Part shown: in pieces, positions 33,965-45,715 of the stretch
Position numbering within the stretch: the first letter of the stretch is position 1
Layout of the letters: each line of letters opens with the position of its first letter
Origin: Zingiber officinale
Lineage: Eukaryota > Streptophyta > Magnoliopsida > Zingiberales > Zingiberaceae
DNA: 64,000 nt
Assembly (NCBI RefSeq): GCF_018446385.1
Contig: NW_024589857.1
Coordinates: forward strand, 558,001-622,000
Direction: 5' to 3'
Translations under genes and position numbers: made by a program
Notes under the pieces: generated by a model
The model's database searches: none
Seen by the model: only the letters and a program-made list of their open reading frames with translations
Told to the model about the DNA's origin: nothing

Positions 33965-34466
33965 TAAATTCTTTCAAAATAAAAAAAATCCAATAGTTCT
34001 CAGTAAATGTTGAATTTGTCGAGAGAAGGAACTAACGCTCCAACCATGGTCAACTTTTGATCAATCCCTCTAAAAGCAGTCAACTGTAATCACGCTTAAA
34101 GAACAATATCTCATCAAGCTCATAAGGTCAAGTGAAGTTGACCTATGATTATAGAACATAGAACATGAGCATTTGCAGTAAGAATTCTACCATCGATTAC
34201 TTACAAACTTCCAACTACTGCAAAACCTAGTAAATTTGTAAAAGATCACAAGAACGTTAGTAACAAGCGAGGAAGCACAGTGGACCTCGTGTAACATTAG
34301 AGACTTTTGGAATGACGACGACGACAAACGAATTGATATAACACAAATGAGAAATCAAGTTATGGCTTGCGAATAGACGCCTCTCGAAGCTGTACATCAC
34401 CATGGAAAAATGACAGGAATGAGCATTTCCTCGAACGTATCTTGAACCAAGGAGCTGTGGCTGCTT
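33956..34466. other. 3' flank of the receptor-kinase gene
   Basis: Ordinary sequence between the (TA)n and the stop codon of the minus-strand kinase gene; the nearer part is presumably its 3' UTR. No gene. Confidence 0.5.
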
Positions 34467-37400
34467 TCAGGGCCTCGACACAGCGTAAGGATGACCGTGG
34501 TCACTCATGCTCCCTCTCAATCTGTGGAATGGTTGTCTCTTCCTCTTTGTCCGCAATGGCCCGGATCTATTCGGCCTGACCAAGCCTTCAATCCCACTGA
34601 CTAAATTCGATGCCGAATGGGGTCTCTGGATCTCGTCCATGGGCCCTGAGCTATACTCCATGGTCATGAAAGAAGCAGCTCCTCCGTATGTCATTCGCGG
34701 TGTAGCGCTGTTCCACCAACTGCTCTCACTGTCAAAGTCACCCTTGAAATCGCAGTCTGTGCCCACCGATTCCTCCCTGTGGCTGACAGAATTATCGCAG
34801 GCTTCGTCCATGTCATTGCATATCAGTTTCAATGCTTGTACCACTTCTCCCATGAATGGCCTTTGCGATGCCTCTGTCTGTACGCACATGGATGCAATTG
34901 CTGCTACCTTTGCCATATTCTCAAAGTTGTACTTTCCGCCTAACAATGGATCCACCAATTGTTCCAATCCTTCTGTGGTAGTAAGCAAAGGGCGTGCCCA
35001 CGTAACAAGGTTCTCTGGACCTTGAGACTGAGATATATATACTGGCTTCCTCCCAGACAAAAGCTCGAGCAATACGACCCCGTAGCTGTAAACATCACTT
35101 TTAACGAGGAGGTGTCCAGTCATAGCATATTCCGGTGCAACATACCTGCAAGGTCATGATTAGGACTCTAGTATATGCAGTGGAATCTATGCGATATGTC
35201 ATGTTAGGCAAGGTGCGTATCTCAATTCATCTTTGTCAACTAGCTAGCAGATGTGTGTTCCACATGAAAAATATCAGAATATCAAAATGACAAGATTTAG
35301 CAGGCAGAAAGTAGAATAACAAGTTATGATCATCATTGTGCCATTTCATCCAAACGAAATCATGTAATTATAACTACAACGACAACAGATGACTGCAAAC
35401 CAAGGTGATGGTAGAAGAGAAATATAACGTTACCCAAAGGTACCCATGACCTGGGTGGAAATGTGATGAATTCCTTCCGATGCTTCCCTAGCCAACCCAA
35501 AATCTGAAACTTTGGGAGTAAAATCAGCCTCGAGTAGGATATTACTGGCCTTGAAATCACGGTGTATGACACGAGGAGTGGAATCCTCGTGCAGATATGC
35601 TAGTCCTCTTGCTGCACCAAGGGCAATTTTCATCCGCGAGTCCCAGTCAAGAGGTTGCTTCATTTTATCAGGGCCTGAAATTCCAGCAAGCACTATCATA
35701 AAACAGCAATTTGAGTAGAGTCAAAAATTAAAATGGTACATGTTGCTAAAAAACGCAAGGAGTCTTAGTAGTTTATAGGCTCAAACAAAACAAATTAAAA
35801 AGAACAGATTATTCTCAAGGAACTTCTAGATTTTATCAGGCACCATGCTTTAGCAGTGATAATTCCACAGATAAGGAACCAGGAAGATGCATACCATGAA
35901 GATGGGACTCAACACTTCCATTGCGAACAAATTCATATACCAAACACCGGATTCCATCTTCAATGCATATACCAATCAGTTTGACAAGATTACGATGGTG
36001 TAATCGACTAAGTGTTTCTACTTCAGTAATAAATTCTCGATCGCCATTTTGGTCCTCCTTGGTAAGCAGTTTAACAGCAACCTCAGCACCATCATCCATG
36101 ACACCATGGTAAACCCGTCCAAACCCACCTTTGCCCAGAAACTTTCTAGAACTGAACTTGTCTGTAGCCTTCTCAAGCTCAGATACTGAAAAAGTCCTCA
36201 CTGAAGGTGGGCAGGTAGGTATGGCGGAAACAAAGGACATTGACATCGAGCTGGCTAAACTACTTGATAATATCGATCTATTGCCTGCGTGAATGCACAT
36301 AGAATTACGACAAATGACAATATAGTGGAAGTCATAAAACAAAGATCACAAGTAGAAAGACACAATACGTAAATCTGTAAGTGATCAAGGCTCTGAATAT
36401 ACAGTGCAATTGCAGTGCAAACTGAAAACCATCTTTGAATTACAAAGAACAGATAGATTACATCTAGATGGGCAACAAACCGCATGCATGGATATGGAAT
36501 CATGGAAACAGCAATAATACAGTAATTGAGAAACTATATGCAAGCATCAATAGATAAGCAATTATTGACTAGTAATACCCATCAGTGCAATTGAATCAAC
36601 TTATTATCAGTATTTGTCACACTAGAAAGGCATTCAAGATAGAAGCAGAAAGAATGCAGATAGAAAATGCTTATTGAAAATAAAGCAGAGGGAAAAATTG
36701 ATAGGAGCCTAAAAAAGAATAGAAAATAAAAGTAAAAAAAACCACCATATAGATGTGCTATACAAAAAAGAGAACAATTGATGTTCTGATTATGAATCAT
36801 GTACTCAATAATTGATTAATTATCCACAATAAAACAAGTCATGAACCCTCAGTATTTGGTGTCAGCACTCTACATTATAGGTCTTATCCTGTCATGAACT
36901 TTTTATGTAAAGTTTATCTTGCTAGTAATACCAACTGATTATGAATCCCTGGAAGAAAATATCAACATAGTTACCATAGTTTCTATTATCGCAAGAAGTA
37001 CACTTTCAGTTCTGAGTAGTTAAAAAATAAGGTTTTCAATTAACTGCAGGTATGATGCTTGCAGCATGAGATCCTATCAGTGGTTGTGTGACAAAGTTAT
37101 GACATGTAAATACAAAATTTATGACTACAGTATGTGCAATGTTAAGAATAGCAGACAAAACCTGATGATCAGGCCAAAATAATTGGAGCTGTCTCTTTGT
37201 TCTCCATTGTTTAAAACAAGACTGGTCCAGATTCAGTCACAGGTTATGAAAGTTGAATGTATAAATTGAGAAAATAATTGAGAACACAAAGAACTGGATT
37301 ATTCATCTCTAGAAAGCCTGATTCCAGAATTAAATCAAATAAAAGTATTCTTGTTAAGGTCTCTTTCTAGATGAAGTTTTAAGATCTTGAAAGTTGAGTG

Positions 37401-40138
37401 ACGAAGAGGAAGTGAACTTGAGGGAGCAAGCTGGGAGCTGTTTATGTGCAACATGCAGGTCCAGAAATGCTCCAGTCAAGATTTTACTGAATTGTGCTAT
37501 TACAAGAAACAATCTAGTAATGAAGTGCTTGTGTGAGGATTAGCTGGATTTTTTTTGTTAACTGTACTATTAAAAGAAACTGGAAGTTTTTGTCAATTGA
37601 TTGCTCAATCTTCATTTTGACAATCTTTTTGTAATATTTGATACTAGGAAAGATGATTCATTACCAGTTTAAATCTCCTCTCAGTGGCATTGGCTTTTGC
37701 AGATAAATACAACAGTAAATATGCATCATAGGATATACCGGAAAGGCTACTAAATAATGGTTTACCTGTTTTTCGAATTATTGAGGAAGTACATGTAGGT
37801 TCAACAGAGCTAGAAGATCGACCAAGCTTCTTCAATCTCAGAGTCATGCACACTGCGCCAAAGCATATCAGCATAAGTATGAATGAAGATAACACAATTA
37901 TGGCGACTATTCTTCCATTAAATTTCTGCTTCTTGTGCATTGATATATTTGCTGTGAGTGGATCTTGATGACCTCCAACACTTGGACCCAATGACTCACC
38001 AAAAGAGGGTGGTGGAGAAGGCAGTCCTGCATGGTGTTCTCAGATTCTTAGGGCACTACAAAGTTGGCATGTTGATAACATATGTAAAGAGGAGCATGGA
38101 ATTACCTGGATAACGAACGTATAACACATCATACTCACCAAAAAGAGACATGTTTATTGGCACTTTCTTTTGCCAAAATCTTTGGTAAGTCAGCAATGCA
38201 GACATCTTATCAAACTTCTCACCTAGAGGCACTAGGTCAATACTAACTGTTGTCTTTTCTGGGTCCTTAGTGCTAGCAGTGGCACCCATTATTCTTACTT
38301 GACTTTGTTTCAGAAACGTGCCAGCTGCAACTTCAACTTCAAGCTCAGCAATTCTAGAGAATAGTTCAAATGGTGCTACAGCAAGATCAATTCCAACTTG
38401 CATGGGGTAGACACACCCACAAGGTGAACCAATTGGGGTTGAAGTGAGTGGATCTGAGCAAGATATTTCATCACAACCTGTTTGAAGATGAATAATAAAT
38501 GCAAACAGGTTAATCATGCTAACTAGAATCCTCATTGATGCATCATCAATGACATAATTAACTAAACTGTCGCAAGTTTTGTTCAAGCAGAACAAACCAC
38601 ACCCTGAGATTGTTCTGGTGTCACTGAGGTTGGTGAGGGAGCAGGCGGCAAACTTCTATGGTGTTTCACCCAATGATGTCTCAAGTGTGAACCTGAAGAT
38701 GATCAAATATAATTGGCTTTTTCAAGAACCGTCAAGGCAAGATAAGTATTTTCAAAATCAAAATGCAGTTTACCATGATGTTTAGGAGAGACAACTGGAG
38801 AAGGTGCAAGACCTAAAGGTGTTAAATTCCACAGTTTGGGTGAGTTTGTTGGAGATACTGCCTGATCCATTGCCATATGCAGTCCTGCACAAGTAACTTG
38901 GAAAATTATAATGATTGCCTGTAATGTTGCCAACAAATCAGAAAATAAATAAATAATGGTTAAATATACATGGGCAGAATAAAATAATGTACACCTATAT
39001 ATCAAGTGGTAATACAAATGAAGTTAAAAAAAAAAATAGACCTCAAGGGAACGAGAAACCACAATGAACCAAAAATATTTGTTGCACGGTGAACTTAATC
39101 GTTGTAATCTACAACACTTCGATATCAATGAAAAGTAAATGGAAATAGGGTAAGCCACATCTTAGAATTAATGTTGCAATCTACAATTCTGGTTTTCCAG
39201 GTTGTAACCTTGCATGCAGTCAACTAATGATGATTCGAACTCTAGTTTTGGGTGGCCTTTGTAATTGAGAAGAGTGGTGAGAGAAGAATTAATACCATCC
39301 CTTTCTCTCTTAAAAGTACAAAATCCAGGAGAATGGTAAGCAATGATTCTAACGCTCATCTCTACTAGCCTGCGACAATGCATGCAGAAAATCAACAAGA
39401 ACTTGCAACCGAGTCATGCAGTCAACCACAGTTGGTATTTGCAATGTTATTTTTTCCAAATAATTCTGCATAGAAACTACTTGCAGGCAATAATATCAAT
39501 CATTTGTTCTGAGCAAGAAAAATTCTTAATTTTCTAAGCAATCAAATTTTGTCTTTTTTCTCCCTACAGAGGTCGAAATACCTTAACCTAGCAATTAGTA
39601 AACAGTGTTTTTTATTATTAAGCAAAAAGTCAACACCAAAACCAAAGTACTTTACTAAAGCTACTTTTCACTAAGATAGAAAATTCTATGATAATGAATT
39701 TAACAGATAGTATCATATAAAGCGTAGATACGCCGACACAACCAAATTTTGATGCATCAGCTAACCCATGAAAGCACCAATCAGTTTCAAGAAATCACTA
39801 GCGCAACATGCCACTCTCGAGATTCATAACTTCACATCGAGAAGTTGCTGTGAAGTTACAACTTATATTCATCAACCAAAGCGCCCAAAATAACAAATTT
39901 AGCGAAGCACGAGACTGCATTCCCCACTTTTTCCTCGGCCATCTAACTAGAAGCCGAGAACCAGCCAAATCCCAGCTGCCGAGAAAAGCACCTTCCGAAA
40001 ACTAAAGAAAACGCGTCATCGGCCAAAAAGGACGCGATCTTGCCCAAAATGCCGGAAAACAGAGTGGGGGAGGCCCATACCGGTGCGATTCGGAGCCAGA
40101 CGGAGCAGCGAAAACACAAGCATCAGGAGCCCCGACAT
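34467..40138 (-). CDS. ALE2: Receptor-like Ser/Thr kinase, ALE2 type (733 aa)
   Basis: Eight exons join in frame: 40138-40081, 38884-38774, 38692-38603, 38477-38106, 38026-37766, 36284-35895, 35674-35434, 35145-34467. The first exon encodes a short hydrophobic signal peptide (LLMLVFSLL). The ectodomain has a Pro/Ser/His-rich part, then a Cys-rich block with [17 protein letters not shown] (about 95-111). One membrane span lies at about 249-273. The kinase has GKGGFGRVY (348-356), the lysine in VAVKLL (369), HRD (465-467), DFG (485-487) and APE (511-513), so it looks active. The C-terminal tail includes GSMSDHG, as in Arabidopsis ALE2 (744 aa). ALE2 acts at the plasma membrane in epidermal and cuticle differentiation with ALE1 and ACR4; the same role here is inferred from similarity. 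A 35-codon upstream ORF ends just before the start. Confidence 0.92.
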
Positions 40139-40139
40139 C

Positions 40140-40247
40140 TCAACTCGTCAGAAGTGCTACCATTTCGTCATTCCAAGAGTCCAAACTGGCGGCGCTCCAG
40201 CGACGCCGCTGGAGGACGAAGAGGAAGCTCCGGAGGGGCTGGCTCAT
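40140..40247 (-). promoter_or_regulatory. Upstream ORF in the ALE2 leader
   Basis: An ATG at 40247-40245 opens 35 codons ending in TGA at 40142-40140. One G separates this stop from the ALE2 ATG (TGAGATG). If the leader is unspliced here, ribosomes would meet this frame first, and the ALE2 start would depend on leaky scanning or re-initiation. Confidence 0.55.
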
Positions 40248-40299
40248 AAAACCCTAGGGCGTGGCGGCACCAGCAGATCCAGAATCGCCGCGTCGAGCG

Positions 40300-40362
40300 A
40301 AGCAAGAGAGAGAGAGGTTGAGCGAGATCAATCGAGCGAAAGAGAGAGAGAGGAATAAAGAG
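40300..40362 (-). promoter_or_regulatory. Pyrimidine patches in the ALE2 5' region
   Basis: On the minus strand two CTCTCTCTCT runs (about 40300-40318 and 40341-40353) lie 160-220 bases upstream of the ATG. CT-rich 'Y patches' are common plant core-promoter or leader elements. No strong TATA box was found near. Confidence 0.4.
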
Positions 40363-41869
40363 GTTCGCGCAATTACGGCGACTGCCACCAAACTTTGAGG
40401 TTGTAGAGTGAAGCGAGAAAAGCGAAATTAAATCGCCAGGAAAAAACAACTTGGAAATCTCTCTCTCAATTTACTCCTATCATTTATTGTTATTTACTTA
40501 TTCATAGGTAGTTCCATTTATTCTACCTTTCCAATTTTTAAAATGCCCCTTAAAATTAAAAAAACTCAACTGTCAACAAATCTAAAAGGCATTTTAAGGA
40601 AATAAAAAGAAAAGAAAGGGGGTGACATGCAACTGAAAATAGGGACAATATTGATGAATAAACATATAAAATAATGAACTTTTAAAACTTAATAGACTCT
40701 AATAATTTATTTTTTTATAAAAATATTCATAATATATTAAAAACAAAAAATAATATATTACACGTACTAAATTTTCAGTGTTACTGATTTGAGGATGCGA
40801 CAACATCAATTCGAAATTTGAAAGGTATTTTTTGAGAAATCTTAATTAGGACGATTGGATAAAATCTTAAAAGTTAAGAAGTAGAATGAAATTTCCCCTT
40901 CATTTATTTTTTTAATGCCATTTGCAGATCTTCTAATATGTTAATTAATCATAATATTTAATTCCGATTACTAATTTAAACCTCGATCTCTCTTAATCGT
41001 TTTGATGCCGCGTCAATTAAATTTAATACAGTTTGGATTAATGATAATGGCCTCCCATCTAAAGGTCCCACGTTAACGGAAGCGCATGGCGGGAATTACA
41101 CAAGCGATGAAACCTTGGGGGATTAATAAAAAATATATATATAAAACTGTCGCATTAACAATCTGTCTACAGCAATCCCGTATTACATGGAGGGAGATGA
41201 TATGTGGCAAATACATGGTAGAATGTATGTGGATCCTAAAATTTCTACGACAAAATATTATGTGTTTACATTGATTAATGGGGAAAAAACGAAGAATTGG
41301 GTAAATTAAACTTGGTCGACTGTATAATTTTACGAAAGTGTCCAACGATTATCTCAATAAATTAAAAAATATATATATGTAGGCTCATTTTAACAACGTA
41401 TTCTCAGGTCAACCTAGATTAATAAATTATATAGAAGGTGAAATCCGTCATCCTATTAGTCCCCCATAACTATCTTATATTATTAAGAGAAGTAAATTAA
41501 AAAACTAAAATTAGTCATCGTGTGGGAGAGTAATTCCTCGACCTTTATGAGGATTCTACCCTTACTCAATTATATAAATTTATCATGTGATAATTAACTC
41601 GGCTACATCCATCCTACAACAACTATCTGGATTGGTAAAAAAAATGATAAACTTAGTTAGTCTTGTTCACTAATCCTGGAGTGACCAGTCCAGTCCCACG
41701 AAATTTTTCCATCAACCGTCGGGGTAAATCAAGAAGCACACACAGCGAGCAGCCTTTGGTTGCGCGTCACATTTGGAGTAAAATTTCTACAAATATACCA
41801 TAATTGGGGATCAAATTGTGAGTTCTAGGTGATAATCTAGATGTGTTACCATGGTATTATAGCCCCGGG
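40363..41869. other. Intergenic upstream of ALE2
   Basis: Promoter side of the ALE2 gene, then AT-rich DNA. No coding signal; frames of 60-90 codons near 41073-41345 lack any recognisable pattern. Confidence 0.45.
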
Positions 41870-41886
41870 AACATCTGAATTTATGG

Positions 41887-42082
41887 AAAAAAAAAATGTA
41901 GAACCGTCACATCAGCGGCCCCCTAGAGCCGATCCCATGAATATAGAGGGAGGTAAATGCAGGTACATAGTTGAAAGCGCATGGCTGAGATGCTAACCTA
42001 GGTAATGATACCCAAGGATCAAACTCTGGACCTCTCGGCCATGAAACCATACGCTTCCAATTGTGCTATATGCTCTAGGGAC
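41887..42082 (-). mobile_element. SINE, family B, tandem copy 1
   Basis: On the minus strand it has GCATATAGCACAATTGGAAG (A-box region), a B box near GAGTTTGATCC, a body with CATTTACCTCCCTCTATATT, and the tail CTAGGGGGCCGCTGATGTGA then GGTTCTAC and T10. It is followed immediately by a second copy. The flanking phrase AACATCTG...ATG occurs on both sides. Confidence 0.8.
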
Positions 42083-42097
42083 AACATCTGATTGATG

Positions 42098-42290
42098 AAA
42101 AAAAATATGGAACTGCTACATCAACAACCACCTAGAGCCGATTCCATGAATATGGAGGGAGGTAAATGGAGGTACATAGTTGAAAGGACATGGCCGGGAT
42201 GCTAACTCCAGATAATAACACTCTGAGGATCGAACTCTAGATCTCTCAACTATAAAATTATGCGCCTCCGACTGTGCTATGCCCTGGAAC
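42098..42290 (-). mobile_element. SINE, family B, tandem copy 2
   Basis: Same orientation and order as copy 1: head GCATAGCACAGTCGGAGGCG with an A box, B box GAGTTCGATCC, same body, T-rich 3' end. Flanking phrase copies lie at 42083-42097 and 42291-42306. Confidence 0.8.
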
Positions 42291-42306
42291 AACATCTGGA
42301 TGGATG

Positions 42307-43326
42307 AAGCTTTCATGTCACGTTGCTCTACGGATCCCCTGTATATTTCCGGACAGGATACATGAAGCCTGGGTGCTTTTGGATTACCATTAAATGAGCT
42401 CAGTTAGTTTGCTGTTAGAGGACACTTTTGTATTAACGAACCTTCATATTGTCCCACTTTTTGAGATACAAATAACTCTTTTTAAAGTCGATTTTTTTAA
42501 AGAAAATAATAATAATTTCTGAGACATTTTATACTAAATTGACTATCAACAACTTCCCCAACACTTGGTCAAATCATTTTAATACACTTCTACAATCCTC
42601 TTTAGTTCACTTATAGCTCATTAGAAGTCCATCTTAGGGGTTGAGATTTAGTCAATTAACCTACATTCGGGCAAAAATAAATCCATAGATTGTATTTGCA
42701 CATTTAGAGATCACGTATCTTTGTGCCTTCAGCTCCTTCTCGATCCAAGCTATATCTACTCTCAATCATTTGAGCAACGAGATTTATCTCGCTAAGGCTC
42801 CTCCGACGTCTAAATCATCATGAGATCTAGAAGGAATAGAATGGAAAAGAGAAAGTAGAAAATGAAGAAAATGTTAGGGTTAATGTACTATTTATATTAC
42901 CTACTGTTTCCAAACCCTAACGGGTTAACGGATTAGGGGTTGCATACAGTGTTTATTCACCAGCAACCTCAATTTAATGTTTTTTTTATATCTCTTTCAT
43001 CTTGTTTATAAAAGTGTCGAATTATTGAGATTATTATTCCTCATTTTAAAATTTTGAAGGTAAAAAAAAAAAATGCTGACTTTTCCTCAGCATTCATCTA
43101 ATTTACAATAAAATGCCGGCTAGCAGTTCAACTAATCAAAATAAACTGATGTATAAAAGTCAGAAATGGAGTTAATTATTAAGTTTGGTACTCAATGATT
43201 TTCACTAATCAATTCACCAATAATTCACTAACTAATTTGGATAAATAAACCGTCAATAAGTTCTATAATTAAGCCTATGCAGTGAGTTGTTTTTCCTTTA
43301 TAGCACACTTCATATTGTTGATCGTC
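42307..43326. other. Intergenic, no gene seen
   Basis: AT-rich DNA between the SINE pair and the candidate membrane-protein gene. No repeats with clear ends, no coding signal. Confidence 0.4.
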
Positions 43327-43728
43327 ATGTCCTGGTTCAGCTTCAATTTCAACTTCAATTTCGACGAAGGAGGCGGACCATCTCCGTTGCTTCCTCTCCT
43401 CGCGATCATGGCCTTGAGCCTCTTCGTCAAGGGGCCGCCTTGGGCATGGGGCATAATCTTGAAGATCATGTTCCCCAACGAGGAAGGCATAATCGAAGAA
43501 GCGGAGGAGGGACAAGGATCCAACAAGAATTTGTTATTGTTGTTACTGTTGCTCATCATAGTTCTTTCATTCATTCACTATTTGGATAGGGTGATTTCAA
43601 TATGGTCGTGGTCTTTTGGATTCGGGCGAGAAGGTGATCATCGAGGTAGCGGCAATGACGACGAAGGTTATGGATTAGGAACCATCTTGTTTGTGCTATT
43701 GTTCTTGGTTCTTTATAATGTTTTGTGA
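43327..43728 (+). CDS. Candidate small membrane protein (133 aa), function unknown
   Basis: An uninterrupted frame from the first ATG (MSWFSFNFNFNFDEGGG) to TGA. It has a hydrophobic segment around residues 20-36 (LLPLLAIMALSLFVKG), then PPWAWGIILKIMFPNEE, a second at about 78-90 (a run of leucines and LIIVLSF), an acidic/Gly-rich loop, and a third at the C-terminus (ILFVLLFLVLYNVL). Codon composition is more GC-rich than the flanks and there are no introns. The reverse strand is also open for about 95 codons, which lowers certainty. I do not assign a function. Confidence 0.5.
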   Translation: MSWFSFNFNFNFDEGGGPSPLLPLLAIMALSLFVKGPPWAWGIILKIMFPNEEGIIEEAEEGQGSNKNLLLLLLLLIIVLSFIHYLDRVISIWSWSFGFGREGDHRGSGNDDEGYGLGTILFVLLFLVLYNVL

Positions 43729-44145
43729 GTCAGTTGTGCTTGTGTTCTTTGTTCTTTGTAATGTTTTGTGCATGTTTGTGTAAAGTGGATTTGGAGGAGT
43801 TTTAGTGAAAAATGAGTCAAATTAAAAGAAACATCAAATACGCATCTTAAAAAAACACTCCACTAGATATTTTATCTCTACAATATCTCTTATTTCAATG
43901 TTGTTTACAACTATCGATAACTACTGTAGAAAGTATTGGATAATTGTTATATATTTTTCTTTATTTTCAAAGTTACATGTATTTCAATTTAATCATATTA
44001 AATCATAAATTCTAAATCATAAATATATTATAATAACTATAAAGTAGATTCTACATATTGTAATAGTTAGTTATACCGGTAGCTGTTACAATAAGATTGG
44101 AATAAAAAGGTATTCTAGGAATAAAATATTGGATGAGCACCCTTT

Positions 44146-44176
<31 letters not shown>

Positions 44177-44316
44177 GTTTTGTTTTTAAGATGATCCTTT
44201 TGACTATTTATATAACTTGGAATGCCCTTTTTAATTTTTGTCCTTTTAGTTCTTCCTATTGTAATCATACCACACACGCATGTGTGCACACGCATGTGGA
44301 TACATGTCCTATACTA
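43729..44316. other. Intergenic with a poly(T) run
   Basis: AT-rich, with an uninterrupted run of about 28 T at 44149-44176 and a CACACGCATGTGTG-like palindromic patch at 44271-44299. No gene. Confidence 0.5.
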
Positions 44317-44321
44317 TTGTG

Positions 44322-45698
44322 TGTTGGATCGAAAGTACTAGAGGGGAGGTGAATAGTACTCGTGGTTTTCATTTTTGTTTCGAAAAACTTAACGAGTAAA
44401 CGCAGCGGAATAATAACACAAACGCACAGAAAAGACACTAAGGATTTTTTACTTGGTTCGGAGCCTCGGGCGACTCCTACTCCAAGGCTCATGCTCGTTG
44501 AACGTTTACTTTGGATAATCACTATAAGCTCGCAAAGTATTACAAAGAGGATACAATAATTCAAGTGCAGTAAGAAAATATACCAATAACTTTAAGAACA
44601 GTAAATTCGAAACTTCAGGTCATCGTTGTCTTGCTATAGCTTTTTCGGATGGTCTTTTTTAGCAGTGCACGGAAGATGGATTACGTTTTCGTTGTTGTTT
44701 CTTGCTGCTGCTCGAGACCTGATAATAAAGCTGGTGGAGGGCGCCTCCGACACCATGGAGGGTGCCCTCATCCATCCCGAATCCGCAGCGTGGATGAGCT
44801 CTGAAGAAGTCGCCTCTTATCCACCTGAGGGCGCCCTCAACTTCCATGAGGGCACCCTCGCGCCAAAGTCCAGGGCGCCCTCAAGCTCCATGAGGGCGCC
44901 CTCCAGCCAGTGTCCAGGGCACCCTCAAGCTCCATGGGGGCGCCCTCCAGCCAGTGTCCAGGGCACCCTCTGCTCAGCCTCCAGGGCGCCCTCGCGCCTT
45001 GCTGCGAGAGGATCTCTTCCTGCAAAATAAGTTAGTCCAACAAACCAACATACCATGCAAAACAAAGTTAACATATAGATATGTAATATTAAAGTATTTG
45101 ACAATCTCCGGACTATTCGATTCTGACTTCGGATACCCGATCGAAAATCCTAAGTTGAACCGACGTCTATTGTTCCCTCACCGGAGAATGCGTCCTCATC
45201 TACTCCACTCAGGAGAGTTTACCTGTTGCCAGTTGATCCTCCAGACCAACTGGACTTTTGCTCAGCGGCCGAGGCTCCAGGACTTTCCGTTGGATGTCCG
45301 CTTCACGACCCGCCCAGTCTTTCACCTGGTTCGCGACACCAGGACTTTCCTCCTAGAGTCCTCGACTCTATGACTTTTTGCCCAAAGCCCTCGACCCGCC
45401 AAGACTTCCCGCCTAGGGTTACTACTCCTTAGGACTAGGATTACCACCCCTAGGGTTTTCCCTTTGCCTAACCGTAGCTAGGACTTTTCCTCACCTAGGG
45501 TTACCACCCCCTAGGACCTAGGGTTACCACCCCTTAGGGTTTCCCACCTGCCTAACCGCAGCTAGGACTTTTGCTTAAGTACACTTAGGACTTTCCTGCA
45601 ATTTCATTTAACTTGTTAGATAACAAAATAACTTAACTTTGGACCCTTTGACATAATCAAAACATAAGTTCAACTGTCGGATGCTTCCCGCACCAACA
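44322..45698 (-). mobile_element. 3' LTR of the gag-only element
   Basis: Ends TGTTGGATCG (44322) and GCACCAACA (45698). Inside, in minus orientation, a block of CCTAGGG/TTACCACCCC repeats (45400-45560), palindromes built on GAGGGCGCCCTC (44740-45000), a weak TATA (44721-44730), then the conserved 'GAGCATGAGCCTTGGAGTAG' and 'CTCCGAACCAAGTA' region, as in the right LTR. Confidence 0.88.
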
Positions 45699-45715
45699 AT
45701 CTCTCCCTTTTTGAT
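45699..45715 (-). other. Polypurine tract
   Basis: On the minus strand AAAAAGGGAGAGAT directly precedes the LTR start TGTTGG. This is the usual primer site for plus-strand DNA synthesis in LTR elements. The same tract lies next to the LTR at 59421-60731. Confidence 0.8.

Noticed and set aside
34507..35025. 172-codon plus-strand frame
   Set aside because: It is the reverse strand of the last ALE2-type exon, whose minus-strand kinase motifs are unmistakable.
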